Positions 46,727 to 57,946 are shown, numbered from the stretch's first letter. The stretch: DNA of 64,000 nt from Isochrysis galbana (GCA_018136815.1 CM030936.1:1161694-1225693), one strand, 5' to 3'. Notes: generated from the letters alone by a model not told the origin. Numbers and translations: made by a program.

Positions 46727-47800
46727 CTAAAAAAAATCTTCTTAAAATTCCCCGCTACGCGTGCGGCGTGAGGCAGTGTGCTCATGGACCTCCCTACTAC
46801 CCAACCTTAACCCCTAACAACCCCCTTCCCCTTCCCCAGTTCCCTCTTTAGCGGAGAAGCTGGTTCCGGGGAGGCCGCGCGCGCTGCTTCGGCCAGGAGT
46901 CGGAGAGAAGGGGGCGGGAGACTGTGGCTTCTCCTTTGTTCTAACTTTGCTCGAGGTTCCCTCCCTTGCATCTCGTGCGATCTTTCTTTGATCTACGTTG
47001 AGTTTTCTACTAGAAAAGTTGTCGCATCCGCGATCGACTTCCGGATTAGGGTCTGTGCGGAAACGTCCAACAGTAGTAGAAAACCATGGGATCCCCGGAC
47101 ACGCGGATGGTGTACCATGGCAAGGTCGTTTGCCTTCATTTGGTACCCCGACGGAGGGAGAAGTCGGATGATGTGCCAAAGAGGACGGAAGGGAAGCGGC
47201 TGAGGGACGGGGCCGCGGTGATCAGCGCGGAGCAGCGCGGAGCAGAACCCTCCTCACCAGGCCCAAGTGCTGGAGGAAGACGCTCGATTTTAGAGTGGTG
47301 TTGTGCCTGCATAGCGTTTACAACGTTACGAGATACCATTCATGACCGATCACATTGTGCACGTCACCTCAATGGATGAAATATCGTGTGACTTGAAAAA
47401 AAAATCTTCTTAAAAATCCCCGCTACACGTGCGGCGTGAGGCAGTGTGCTTGTGACCCTCCCTTCTACCCAACCTTAACCCCTACGGATAAAGGTACCTA
47501 GCTTTATAGGACGGGTCCTATAATGTAGGACGCACTTCAGTACTTCAGAAAGGGGGTATATTCGCCTACTTTTGAGGTCGTCAAAAAGTTGGTACCTGAG
47601 AGCATGTGCAGGCCCGCGCCATTAGGGGTAGGCATCTTTATCCGGATATTTGTCTTGGATATCTCTGGGGGGGGGGAGGCCGCGCGCACTGCCTCGGCCG
47701 GGGGTTGGAGTGGAGGGGGCGGGAGACTGTGGCATCTCCTTTGTTCTGAGTTCGCTCGAGGTTCCCTCTCTTGCTTCCCATGTGGTCTTTCCATGGACTA
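46727..47800. repeat. Two-part direct duplication
   Basis: Block 1 (46727-46812, AAAAAAATCTTCTTAAAAT then CCCCGCTAC and TGCGGCGTGAGGCAGTGTGC) recurs at 47397-47482. Block 2 (46868-46975, GGCCGCGCGC.CTGC, GGGGGCGGGAGACTGTGGC, TCGAGGTTCCCTC) recurs at 47676-47780. The blocks keep order, so a unit of 250-380 bases was duplicated and has diverged. An inverted CGGATAAAG pair at 47479 and 47643 may be a small MITE inside the second copy. Confidence 0.65.
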
Positions 47801-48076
47801 TGTTGAGTACTCTATTGACAAAGTTTCGCTATCTACTAAGTGATGTTTCGTATATCTAGACCTCTCGCCGCCTTCGAGAGGTCATCCGATATTTCTAGGT
47901 TGAAATCTTTATCCACCCCGTAAAGAGGGCTTAGCATCTTTCGTAGGTGTTTGTTACTCGGGGCGTGTAGCCCAATCTTCTCTCGTTGTTGTTTTAGTCT
48001 CTGAAAGAAACCTACCTTCGCCGTTACTAATAGGTGATATCTCGTTAGAATTGCTCTTAAAATCGCCTTAACGGAC

Positions 48077-48562
48077 CTACCGGGGAGTTAATTCCGAATC
48101 GAAAGCTTTGATTGTACGAAGCAGATCATCACGACTCATATCGATGATTGTTTTCGCTGTGAATTTATTGCTCAAGAGAGTGTGTATCATATAAACCAGT
48201 GTGAATGATTTATCAGCCTCGCAAATGGCATGTAAGGTGTCTTTAATGTTCGTATTGTGCTTGAAATCGAATGAACTGAATAAGGACTTACATTCGAAAG
48301 TGTACGTCCACAAATTTGGGTTCGACTCAAACTCAAGCAGCCTCCTCAGGGAGTTGTTGCTCCCCCCCGGGTTGACCCCAACCGGCGGCGGCGGACTGAT
48401 GCTGTCCAATGCTTCCGCCATAACCTGCATGGCAGATTTAGAAGTGGCATATGGCGGAAAGAGAGGTAAGATGAATTTTTTAAAGTTATCGTCCATCTTT
48501 CTTATGATCCATTGCAATCGCTTGCGTACTACATCATCAGCCGCCATTCCATTTATAGACAT
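48077..48562 (-). CDS. Unknown AT-rich ORF, 161 residues
   Basis: MSINGMAADDVVRKRLQWI begins a 161-residue frame with ordinary amino-acid balance (many Lys, Asn, Asp, Ile), unlike the Arg/Ala/Pro-rich products elsewhere. Codons prefer A/T at third positions. A Pro/Gly stretch (SPPPPVGVNPGGSNN) divides it into two helical parts, and it ends DLLRTIKAFDSELTPR. No domain is recognised. It is divergent from a plus-strand fragment starting about 40 bases away, with the same base bias. It may be from a virus-like or large DNA mobile element, or horizontally acquired (inference). Confidence 0.5.
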   Translation of the reverse strand: MSINGMAADDVVRKRLQWIIRKMDDNFKKFILPLFPPYATSKSAMQVMAEALDSISPPPPVGVNPGGSNNSLRRLLEFESNPNLWTYTFECKSLFSSFDFKHNTNIKDTLHAICEADKSFTLVYMIHTLLSNKFTAKTIIDMSRDDLLRTIKAFDSELTPR

Positions 48563-48596
48563 GGTTGAGCATTGTGAGGTGGGTGCCTTTGCTTAA

Positions 48597-48962
48597 ATAC
48601 TAGACGATTTTTTTGGTACCGGCGCATCGCGTATTTGGAAACGAGGGGTACCAAATGAAGGCAAACGACCTGAGTATGAGCTGTACACAAACTTCGTTAA
48701 TAAACTTCCAAAAGACAACTATGGCCGGTTCATAAGGGCATACATATCATTCAAACGTTATGTCAATTACGATGAGCTCAACCGAATTGCACAAAATGCG
48801 GGGTTAGTACACCAAATGGATAACATTGTTAATCCAAATGAACATGATTTGAATTCGATTCTGTTAGATGATAATATCAAGAAAGATGTACGGACATTGG
48901 TGGAAAGGGTGTTGTCAGTCTCGCGTAATAATGAACAAAAGATGCGAGACCCCCCACGCTAG
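48597..48962 (+). pseudogene. AT-rich coding fragment lacking a start codon
   Basis: A frame open from 48597 to the TAG at 48960-48962 encodes about 121 residues of normal composition (W-K-R-G-V-P-N-E-G-K, then LYTNFVNKLPKDNYGRFIRA, SFKRYVNYDELNRIAQNAG and LLDDNIKKDVRTLVERVL). It has no ATG near its beginning and no recognised domain. The third positions are AT-rich, as in the neighbouring minus-strand ORF. It is probably the 3' part of a gene cut at its 5' side. Confidence 0.45.
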
Positions 48963-48984
48963 AAGGTCACGTTGACGACCAGAA

Positions 48985-49310
48985 GCCAGAAGCGTTCAGT
49001 TATCCCCATCCCTTTCGTTGAGGCGAGAAGCGTTCAATCACCACTAGCTAACGTCAGGCCGCATCAATACACTAGCTAACGTCACACTGAGGTTGGTCAA
49101 TCCGATGCTGTCCAAAATATAAAATATAATGAGCGTGTGTGAGACGTGGATCGTGATTTCAACGAGATATCGACCCTGCCCCAAATCGAAGGAATGGAGT
49201 CAGACCACGTCGGTGTTTCAACATGTGAAGTGTCAAGTTGAGTCAAGTAACCTTCAGGTGACAACAAAAGGTGTTAGCAGGGATGGGGATAATTGAATCG
49301 CTTTTGGTCT
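48985..49310. repeat. Dispersed repeat pair of 1378-1560 and 2480-2650
   Basis: AAGCGTTCAATCACCA-type units at 48990-49045 are followed by the 160-base block at 49148-49310. The order is the same as at 1.4-2.65 kb, where about 900 bases separate the two parts. Confidence 0.7.
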
Positions 49311-49478
49311 TGGGGATTCCCGGTGCCTGGCATCATCAAAGGCTCCCATCTTCAACAGCTCCCACTTCACCTTACCCTATGTGGCATGGGGGATGGTGGG
49401 AAAGGTTTGAGGTCTGCGGATCTGCTTTCTCGCGCACGCAAGCGGCTGCGGCTGCTCTCGTGGCGTCTGCGACGATTT

Positions 49479-51513
49479 CCTAGATGTTAAACACAGGAAC
49501 AGTGTGTTTCTACGGAAGTCAAAAACAGTGTTTTTCACCGTGTTTCTAGGAGACCCCCATGTCCGGAACAGAGGGTTGCGCGCTGCGTGCGCGCGCGCGC
49601 GCGGTGAGTGAGCGTGCGAGCGAGGCCATAGCCATAGCATAATCAATCCCGCCACCCGCCACCTGATTGCCTGGCCTCCCACGTGCACCACTACACCACT
49701 AGCTACCACCACCTACCACCTACCACCTAGTTGGATGCAAGACAATCAATCATCAATCACAATCATGCTTGACAGTTACAATTACAATTACACTGCTCCC
49801 ACAGGAACTACCGGTAGCTGTGAGCTGTGAGCCTACGGGAGATGGATATAAATATGTACTACCTCCGTTCCAAAACTGAAAAAATTTTCAGTTTTCTTTC
49901 ACAGCTCCCCAAAACTTGAAATAAATAAACCGCAACTTCAATGGGGGGGTTGCCGGTACATGCTGGCTTAATGGGGTGAGGAGGGGGGGGCTCAGCACTC
50001 GAAACACGATTGAAATAGGCATTTTTTCAATGTGGACTGGGTTTGCAAATCGGCTGACGCGAACGATTGGCGCGAAAGCTCTTGGCCCGTGGCATTCGCG
50101 GCCGCATGGCGCATGGCGCGGCTGAAGGTGGTGGAGCCGCCGCAGCGCGGCGCTCGCACTGGGGGCGAGTATGAGTGGCAAGGCAAGGGGCGCAAGAAGA
50201 GGAGCTCAACCACCAACAGTCCTCCCGGTGGAAACCATCACGCCTTGCGCCTTGCCGCATCGTCGTGACGTTGCTTCTGACAGTAAATAGAGTGCCCGTT
50301 TTTGACACGTTGTGGGGCGCTTTAGATTTTCGTTAACATCCTCAACGAAAGCACCTTGTTAAGCCAACATGTACCCTCCCCACACCCCGGCCTTCCATCT
50401 AGTGCCTCCTCTTCTCTAGGCGCCAACTAAGTTTATACTTAGTTCGCCCATGGGGGGGCACGAGCCCCCCTCTCTCTCCACTCCTCCCCTGCCATGGGGG
50501 AGGATCCACCCACTCTCCTGGCACGCCTGATGGCCTGCCAGGAGCACACAGCCCTGCTGACCCATTCCTCTCCCTACAGGCCCGCCTGACTCGCCCGCCC
50601 TGGCCCGTCGTGGCCTGCCCATTCCTCTGACCAGCCCCTCCTCCCCCTGGGCCCCCCTGTTCAGGACCCCCCAGCCAGCTCCAGTCGACCCGCAGGGCCG
50701 CGGAGCGCCAGCGAGGGAGAGGCAGGAGGGGCCAGGGCCATGCCCCAGCCTCACCTGCCCCCTGAGCTGTGCTCCCAGGTCCTGCAGGCCATCTGGGGAC
50801 CTGAGCGAGGGGCCGCAGGCGCGCGCCATGGGCCCCCGCCGCAGGGAAGAGAGGAGGAAAAGGGAAGAGGGAGGGGAGGGGGGAGCGGCAGCTCTCCCCT
50901 CCGGCAGTAACGTGTCTTCTCGCCCCGTTTGGGTAAGAGAAGACGGGGGCGCCAGAGCCAGGAGGGAAGGGCCGCGGCTCGCCGTGGCCACTCGCACTAG
51001 CGAGGGAGATTAGCGCTTCTGGGCCCCTATCTCACGAGTGCCCCCCCCCCCCGCGTTGCTTTTACCCGAAAGGGGTTTTCCCCCAGCGTGGACTCGAGGA
51101 GAGGACGCGCTGGGGTGCGCGGGGTCGGTGCGTGCACTGGGGGGAGGACAAATATCGAGGGGAGGGGGCAGTGCCCCCACCCCCCGGTATCACTCGGACA
51201 CCTGGCTCGTCAGGCATGGCGGGATTCCGGGACGGAAAAGTTGTGTCCAATTAGCTAGTGGGGTTGGCTAGGATATAACATTGATTATTTTATTTTTTTT
51301 ATATATTATCTTCTCTAGGCGCCGCCCTCGCTTCCCAAAGGCTCTCTCACATCTCAGTTTTGGAACGGAGGTAGTATGTATAATACACTATATATGTATA
51401 TGACCCGATGACCCGCTGTTTTCGGTACTGTGTTTCACCGTGTTTCCAAAAAAGCCAAAAACAGCTGTTTTTGGTGTGTTTCTAGACCTGACCCACCGTG
51501 TTTAACATCTAGG
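49479..51513. mobile_element. hAT-type non-autonomous element, 16-bp TIRs, 8-bp TSD, with nested retroposon
   Basis: CCTAGATGTTAAACAC (49479-49494) and GTGTTTAACATCTAGG (51498-51513) are perfect inverted repeats. GACGATTT at 49471-49478 and 51514-51521 is an exact 8-base target duplication. Just inside, both ends carry TGTTTTTG/CAAAAACA-like subterminal motifs (AAAAACAGTGTTTTTCACCG and AAAAACAGCTGTTTTTGG). No transposase is encoded, so the element depends on one supplied elsewhere. The TIR is related to that of the 184-bp MITE at 31097 (CCTA.ATGT.AAACAC). Confidence 0.9.
50425..51308 (+). mobile_element. Young retroposon, 884 bp, 15-bp TSD, nested in the hAT-type element
   Basis: TCTTCTCTAGGCGCC at 50410-50424 and 51309-51323 is an exact 15-base target duplication. 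The element starts with AACTAAGTTTATACTTAGTT, then CGCCC and ATG (50450), and ends in TTATTTTATTTTTTTTATATAT. It matches 13120-14004 except for a handful of substitutions and a shorter poly-C run. Near identity means recent mobility. Confidence 0.9.
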
Positions 51514-51779
51514 GACGATTTGCGCGCGTTCTTCGGTGAGGCCAAATCGCGGGCCTGGATAGTGTGCCGGCCCCAGTCAGGTAAGGGCTAGCTGGGAGGC
51601 TGTCTGTAGGCCATGGGAGGCTGGGGGAAGGGAGTGTCTTGTCCACGAGGCGCGCTTGTCCACGATGCACCAGCCTCTACATAGAGATAGAGAGAGTAGG
51701 AGTAGGGAGTACGTAGAGAGTAGGAGCAGGAGCACCGCTGTCGCTGTGGCAGGATCTAAAAGTAGACTCCACCCCCCGC

Positions 51780-52410
<631 letters not shown>

Positions 52411-52774
52411 CCGCGTGTGGTACAGGCATGCGCCGGCTGCCGTGCCCGCCTGAGCTCCTCGGGTGTCTCATTCATACAACAAGGGCTCACAATTCACGGA
52501 CTGGCCGCTCTCCCACGAGAAGTTCTGGGGTGAGCGAGAGACCTTTTTTCACCAGCAGCGGCAGCACCCGGACGAGTTATTCGAATTTACTCGTTTTTTA
52601 TCATGTAAACTGCAGCCGCCCCTTCCCTCCTACCTCACCCAGTCATTCTCTCGTCTTCGTCAAAAACAGCTGGCCGCTTCGCGCTCACTCCTCTTGCGCC
52701 ATCTCTCACCATATTTCGCCTCATAATTCACGTACCCCAATCCCCTTCTCTCGGCGGCCCTCCCTCTTTCTCTG

Positions 52775-55700
52775 ATGGCGGACGCCTCTCCTCTCCTTTC
52801 TCTCCGGTTCTGCCTGCTCTGCCCAGCGGAGTCAGAGCGCGTGGTGGAGCCCGCCGAGGCGTACACTGACGAGGCCCTCCGCACCGCTCTCCACACCGCC
52901 CTTCCTCCCGGCGCCGCCCTCGTGGGCCTTTCCCACTCTCTCTCTCTCTCCTCTCCCTCGTCCCTCTCCTCTCCTCTCTCTCTCCAGCGAGAAGCAGAGG
53001 CTCCACACGCGGAGAAGGAGGCGGAAGAAGCGAAGCAGGTGCGACTTTTGCCGGGCCCGCTGCCCGCAAGCACGCCTGCTTCTCCTGTCTCTCCCCACTG
53101 CCTGAAGCACACACCCCAGCACCACGGCACCTCTTCGACACAAACTGACAGGTGCTCTCCTCCTCCCTTCTCTGCGCAGTCACGCGGCGCTAAGACGTCC
53201 GCCTCCACCTCCAACCCTTCCGCTGTGAACCCGCCGCCCTCGATCGTCCTCTCGCTCTCTCTACCCTCCGTTGGAGCGCTTGCCGCGCTGCGCTCGAGTG
53301 TGCTCGGCGGCGAGTTTGATGTGGCGTTGACGAACGCGCTGCGCTTGCAGCCCCGCGCGACGCCGCTGATCCCGCGACTTGGCCAGACTGTGCGGATCCA
53401 TTCACTACGGCGCAAGCCGACGCTCAATGGTGCCGTCGGCGTGGTGACTGCGCTAGGCGGCGAGCGTCACACTGTGCAGCTGTCAGGCGGCGAGGAGTTC
53501 TTGGTGATGCCCGCCAACCTGGGCTGGCCACACCTCGAGGCGCGCGCTGACCGGAGCGAGAGTGCGCGCCAATTTGAGGCGGGTGCGCTCGCGCTCGACG
53601 TACTCACACCGCACCAGCAGGTTGCGCTCGATCAGCTCGAGGCTGCACGCACGCCACATTTGCACTTGCGCGCTCCCGCTGGTGCGGGCAAGACATTCGT
53701 GGCACTCCACCGCGCGCTCGCTGCATTGCAGCCTTCAGACGCGTCGGCGAGTGCGGCCGCGCGCGTTCTCTTCGTTGCGCGCAATGAGGCGCTCGCGCTG
53801 TTCGCGGCGGGTTGGCTTGTGCGACGCGCGCGCGGTGGCTGGCGCGGCCGGCGCGAAGTGCTCTCGCGCCTGCATGTGATGCACGAGCCACTTGGCCTTG
53901 GCCCGCGTTCTCTGCTTCTGCGCCACCAACGGATCGTACCGGTTGGGCCGGTCGCCGAGGAGAGCGAGCCGGCGACCGGCACCGGCGCGTACGACCTGGT
54001 CGTCGTCGATGAGGCACATCACCTCTACAACAGCCCCGCAGCGCGCGTGGCCATCGAGCGACACGTTTCGGAGACGTCACGACGCTTGCTACTCTCCGAC
54101 ATTTCTCAGACTGTGTCACGCGTTGTGCCCTACCCTGACCAGCTGGCCGAGGTCACCCTGAGCGAGGTGGTCCGCTGCTCAAGCCGCATCGTTGCTGGAG
54201 CAATGGCGTTTCAACTAGGTGGCGAGGCGAAGCTCCTCACCAAGTGCCACCACGAGATCACCGGCCCGCCGCTACGCTCCTTCCTCTTTGACATCGGCGC
54301 CGACCCCGCCACTAGCGCATTGACCGAAGTAGACGACGAGGAGCGCAAGTTCCGGGTGTACAGTCGGCATGTGCTGCGCGCTCTTGAGCATGCGGCCACC
54401 ATGTTCTCAGGTCTGTCGCTCCACAACCGCGTCGCCCTCGTCGTGCCCACAGACGAGTTCCGATGCGCCCTCGCGGACCGGCTGGCGCCCGAGGTGATGC
54501 GCAGGTGGGGGCTTGGGCTGGTGTTGGCCAAGTCTGCATGCTGTGAACTCGGAGAGACGAGAGGTCAGGAGGAGGACGCGCTCGAGCCGGACGACGTGGA
54601 GATCGACCGCGCCAGCCAGGAGAGTGGTGCGGGTGCCGAGCCGCTCGAGCCGCCAGGCCATGGTTGGATCATCTTGGATTCGATCAGCGCCATGGACGGA
54701 CTCGAGCGGCTCATTGTGGTCGCTGTTGGTCTCGACTCGCCCATTGAGTCCGTTGCTACAACGAGGACGGCCAAGACTGATGAGTGCGCGAGTGCGGAGC
54801 TCGTGGCTGCCGGTGGCGCATTGAGAGGTGCGAGCCCGGACAGCATTGACACTGAGGCAAGCGCCGACCTCAGGCTGCTCGAGACGCGCTCGATGCTATA
54901 CCGAGCGCTCACGCGTGCACAGCTACTGGCGATGGTCGTGAACGAGTGCATCGAGGGCGGCTGGCTCGAGTTTCTTGTACACGTGCGGATGCGTGAGGAC
55001 GAAAGTTTCGACGCGTCCGCCGCTCTGGCCCGAACGGAGACTGCCGCCGTCGAGACAACAATACGAGCGCAGATCTGTGACGCCATTGCGTCGCACGCTG
55101 TGGCCTTGGGCGCACGGCCGCCGGGCGAGTCGGCGACAGAGTGGCTTGCGACGGAGGCGGCTGTGCTGCAAGAGGGTGGCACTGCGCCCGAGGAGGCTGT
55201 GAAGGCCGTTGTGCGGGGCTGGAAGAGCGCCGCCGAGCAGGCGCACGCAGCCCTGCTCACAGCACGGTCGGCGCTTGCGTCGCCCTTTGGGATTGAGCCC
55301 ACGGACGAAGAACTTGACGCGCTGTGCGACGCTGCCGCACTCGCGCTTGCCAAAGGAGACTCACCGTACGCTGATCTGATAGCGCGCGATGCGCTCCGCC
55401 GTTGGCTTGGTGCGAGGGAGGCTTTGTGTGTCGATGGGGCTCTGCGGCGGGCTGCGGTTGCGAACAAGGAGTTCATGCGCGCTATCCGCTCGCCGGATGC
55501 GGACACCCCTCTGCTAAGTGGCGACTCCTCTACCGCTACCTTGCGCACTGAGGGAGAGGCCGCTGTGGATACGAGGCCGTGTGGGCCCACTCTCCCTCTT
55601 GGCGCGCTCCGCAAGCTGGTAAGGGAGTCATTTGGCGATCAGGACGGCACCGGCGAGGGCGTTGGCCGCCACACGCCCGTAGACAGCTGCGTGCCATCCT

Positions 55701-57946
55701 CGCTGGCTGCCGCAGCGGAGAGCGCTGTCCAGGCGTGGCTGGTCGCCGAGAAGGCGGCGGTCAGAGGGTTACGCGTGTTGCTGAGGACGCCAGAGAGCGG
55801 GGAGCAAGAGCTCTTGGAAAAGGCGCGCCGGACGTTGCGCGAGTGTTTGAATGTGGTAGTCGAGGATGTGCTCAACGGCAAGAGTGTCGAGGCTGTGGCC
55901 CGCCCGCGCTTCAGGGAGTGGCTGCAAATGCGACAGGCGGAGTACGCGCAGGCAGCCATCCGGCAGGTGTGCGCTGGCGAGGGGCAGATAGAGGCGTTCG
56001 GGGGCGACGAGGCGATGGCGGCGATGGTGGCAGAGGTCGTTGCGGAGCATGCGCAGGAGTTTGACTGGGCGGGATTCCTTCTGCGCGACCATCAGGAGCC
56101 TACTACTCTACCGTTTGAGGGTAGTGCTCGCACGGTGGTGGACTATTGGTCGAAAGCGCACGACGAGGTGGCAGCGGTGCTCGTACGCGAGTCGGCACGC
56201 CTGCAACAGGAGATGCCGAGCGTCGCAAGCCTACTCCCGGGGCTGATGACGACAATGCACTCTCAGAATTTGTCATTGGCAGAGGCGATCGAGGCGGTGC
56301 TCGAGGAGTGGAGGGCATGTGAGGTGGCTGCGCGGCAGCGAGATGCGTTGATCGCTTCGGCGATCGAGGAGGCCGCGCGGCCGCTCCAGCTTCAGCTGCA
56401 CCGCGCCGCTGAGCGCAAGCTGCATGGGTTGGTGCTCGCGGCCGTCGAGCGGGGCGAGGATATGCACGCCGCCGTGGACGCCGTCCTTGAGGACTACTCG
56501 TCGCGCCTGATGCGGCAGCGCGTGCAGCAAACTGTCTGGGACCCAACAGGCAATGAGGCGTGCTCGTCGGCCGGCGTGCCTGTGTTCATGCCCTTCCGAC
56601 GTGGCGGCGACGCTGCGCTTGACCACGACGTGCTGCAACACGTCTTTTCGCTACTGCCCTTCTCAATGCTGCGCACCCTCGCCCTGGTGTGCAAACGGTG
56701 GCGCGCGGTGGCGACGGACCCCTCGTGGAAGCCTGACGTGCTCGTGTACGCATGGGGGGCGGAGGAGTGCTCCGGCCTCTTGTCCAAGGCGACGAAGCCG
56801 ACGCTCCTTCCCTTTTCGATCGACCATGAAGTACGCTCGATCACGTGCGCCGATAACGCGACGCTAGCACTCTGCCTCGACGGCACCGTCTACCACTGGG
56901 GAGTTTCGTGGGCGCCGGGTGTGCCGTCTGTTATGTCGCCCATGCGCGTGCCCGAGCTCAAAAACGTGGTGGCGCTCGCGGCCACCCCTCCCGGGTACTA
57001 CCATAACCGGCGCTACAGCCACGGCTTCTCGGCAGCCGCCATCACGCGTGCGGGCGCGCTGTATACATGGGGTGTGAACACTGCAGGGCAGCTTTTGCAC
57101 CGTGGTAACCACGTGCCGCGACCGAGGCGGGTCGCGCGCTTCCCCGGCGTCGCCGCGGTGAACGACGCTGGCGCACTGCGAGTGACCCACGTCGCGGTGG
57201 GCCTCAAGTTCCTCGCCCTCGCCACGAGGCCATCGGCACAGCCAATGGGCAATGACAAGTACCTCACGCGCTCCGCCGCTGGCGCGCCCGCCGGCGATTC
57301 GCTAGTGCATATGTGTGGCGTGTTTTGCTCGCTGGAGAACGAGCAGTGCGAGCTGCGCGAGTGCGAGCAGCTGCGCGGCATGTCGCTGCGCTCGCTCTGC
57401 GCGGGCGCGTTCCACGTGAGCGCGTTGAGCACTTCGGGCGAGGTACTCACTTGGGGGCACACGGTGGGGGAAGACATGTCCAACGGCAACCTGCTCGGTC
57501 ACGGAGTGCCCGATCGGGAGCTCATGCCACCGATGCGTGTGGAAGCGCTCGCCTCAAACCCCATCGCTGAGCTGCGCTCGTCAACGTACTGCACAATGGC
57601 GATCACGATTGACGGCCGCGTCTTCACATGGGGCGACGCGGACGGGGACGCGCTCGGGCACTCGGAGCGAGAGTGCCACCGGCCGAAATGGCTGAACGAG
57701 CCGCCACTTCGCGGCCAAGTCGTGTTGCACGGGGCCCTCGCGTACACAAACGCCGCCGTGGCGACCGAGGATGGCCGGGTCTTCCATTGGGGAGGCAATG
57801 CTTGGGAGGCCGGCGTGGCCGGCGGGCGAAACACGCGCGGACCGAGCGAGCTCGTCTGGGAAGGAGCGCCGCCGTGTTACACGTGCAGTTCCATCGAGCT
57901 AGCGTGGCGCCACGGATATGTCGTCTTGCGGAAGCGCCCCGCGTAG
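52775..57946 (+). CDS. SF1 helicase-like NTPase fused to F-box and RCC1 repeats
   Basis: A single 1723-residue frame without introns. From the N terminus: a low-complexity region (50-160); a small MIB/HERC2-like beta module (about 203-250, LGQTVRIHSL, LNGAVGVVTALGGERHTVQL); then an SF1-type NTPase. Its motifs are TPHQQVAL (278), Walker A APAGAGKT (300-307), Walker B LVVVDEAHH (408-416), LLLSDISQTVS (438-448) and a motif VI-like SMLYRALTRAQ (about 703). A 550-residue Ala/Glu-rich helical middle of unknown type follows. Next is an F-box (about 1281-1318, DVLQHVFSLLPFSMLRTLALVCKRW), then RCC1-like repeats to the end (about 1322-1720), seen as recurrent Y.WG and DGRVFTWG strands. F-box proteins link SCF ubiquitin ligases to targets; RCC1 propellers bind chromatin or act as exchange factors. 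A nucleic-acid-linked ubiquitin ligase adaptor is inference. The core Walker residues are intact. Confidence 0.82.
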   Translation: MADASPLLSLRFCLLCPAESERVVEPAEAYTDEALRTALHTALPPGAALVGLSHSLSLSSPSSLSSPLSLQREAEAPHAEKEAEEAKQVRLLPGPLPASTPASPVSPHCLKHTPQHHGTSSTQTDRCSPPPFSAQSRGAKTSASTSNPSAVNPPPSIVLSLSLPSVGALAALRSSVLGGEFDVALTNALRLQPRATPLIPRLGQTVRIHSLRRKPTLNGAVGVVTALGGERHTVQLSGGEEFLVMPANLGWPHLEARADRSESARQFEAGALALDVLTPHQQVALDQLEAARTPHLHLRAPAGAGKTFVALHRALAALQPSDASASAAARVLFVARNEALALFAAGWLVRRARGGWRGRREVLSRLHVMHEPLGLGPRSLLLRHQRIVPVGPVAEESEPATGTGAYDLVVVDEAHHLYNSPAARVAIERHVSETSRRLLLSDISQTVSRVVPYPDQLAEVTLSEVVRCSSRIVAGAMAFQLGGEAKLLTKCHHEITGPPLRSFLFDIGADPATSALTEVDDEERKFRVYSRHVLRALEHAATMFSGLSLHNRVALVVPTDEFRCALADRLAPEVMRRWGLGLVLAKSACCELGETRGQEEDALEPDDVEIDRASQESGAGAEPLEPPGHGWIILDSISAMDGLERLIVVAVGLDSPIESVATTRTAKTDECASAELVAAGGALRGASPDSIDTEASADLRLLETRSMLYRALTRAQLLAMVVNECIEGGWLEFLVHVRMREDESFDASAALARTETAAVETTIRAQICDAIASHAVALGARPPGESATEWLATEAAVLQEGGTAPEEAVKAVVRGWKSAAEQAHAALLTARSALASPFGIEPTDEELDALCDAAALALAKGDSPYADLIARDALRRWLGAREALCVDGALRRAAVANKEFMRAIRSPDADTPLLSGDSSTATLRTEGEAAVDTRPCGPTLPLGALRKLVRESFGDQDGTGEGVGRHTPVDSCVPSSLAAAAESAVQAWLVAEKAAVRGLRVLLRTPESGEQELLEKARRTLRECLNVVVEDVLNGKSVEAVARPRFREWLQMRQAEYAQAAIRQVCAGEGQIEAFGGDEAMAAMVAEVVAEHAQEFDWAGFLLRDHQEPTTLPFEGSARTVVDYWSKAHDEVAAVLVRESARLQQEMPSVASLLPGLMTTMHSQNLSLAEAIEAVLEEWRACEVAARQRDALIASAIEEAARPLQLQLHRAAERKLHGLVLAAVERGEDMHAAVDAVLEDYSSRLMRQRVQQTVWDPTGNEACSSAGVPVFMPFRRGGDAALDHDVLQHVFSLLPFSMLRTLALVCKRWRAVATDPSWKPDVLVYAWGAEECSGLLSKATKPTLLPFSIDHEVRSITCADNATLALCLDGTVYHWGVSWAPGVPSVMSPMRVPELKNVVALAATPPGYYHNRRYSHGFSAAAITRAGALYTWGVNTAGQLLHRGNHVPRPRRVARFPGVAAVNDAGALRVTHVAVGLKFLALATRPSAQPMGNDKYLTRSAAGAPAGDSLVHMCGVFCSLENEQCELRECEQLRGMSLRSLCAGAFHVSALSTSGEVLTWGHTVGEDMSNGNLLGHGVPDRELMPPMRVEALASNPIAELRSSTYCTMAITIDGRVFTWGDADGDALGHSERECHRPKWLNEPPLRGQVVLHGALAYTNAAVATEDGRVFHWGGNAWEAGVAGGRNTRGPSELVWEGAPPCYTCSSIELAWRHGYVVLRKRPA

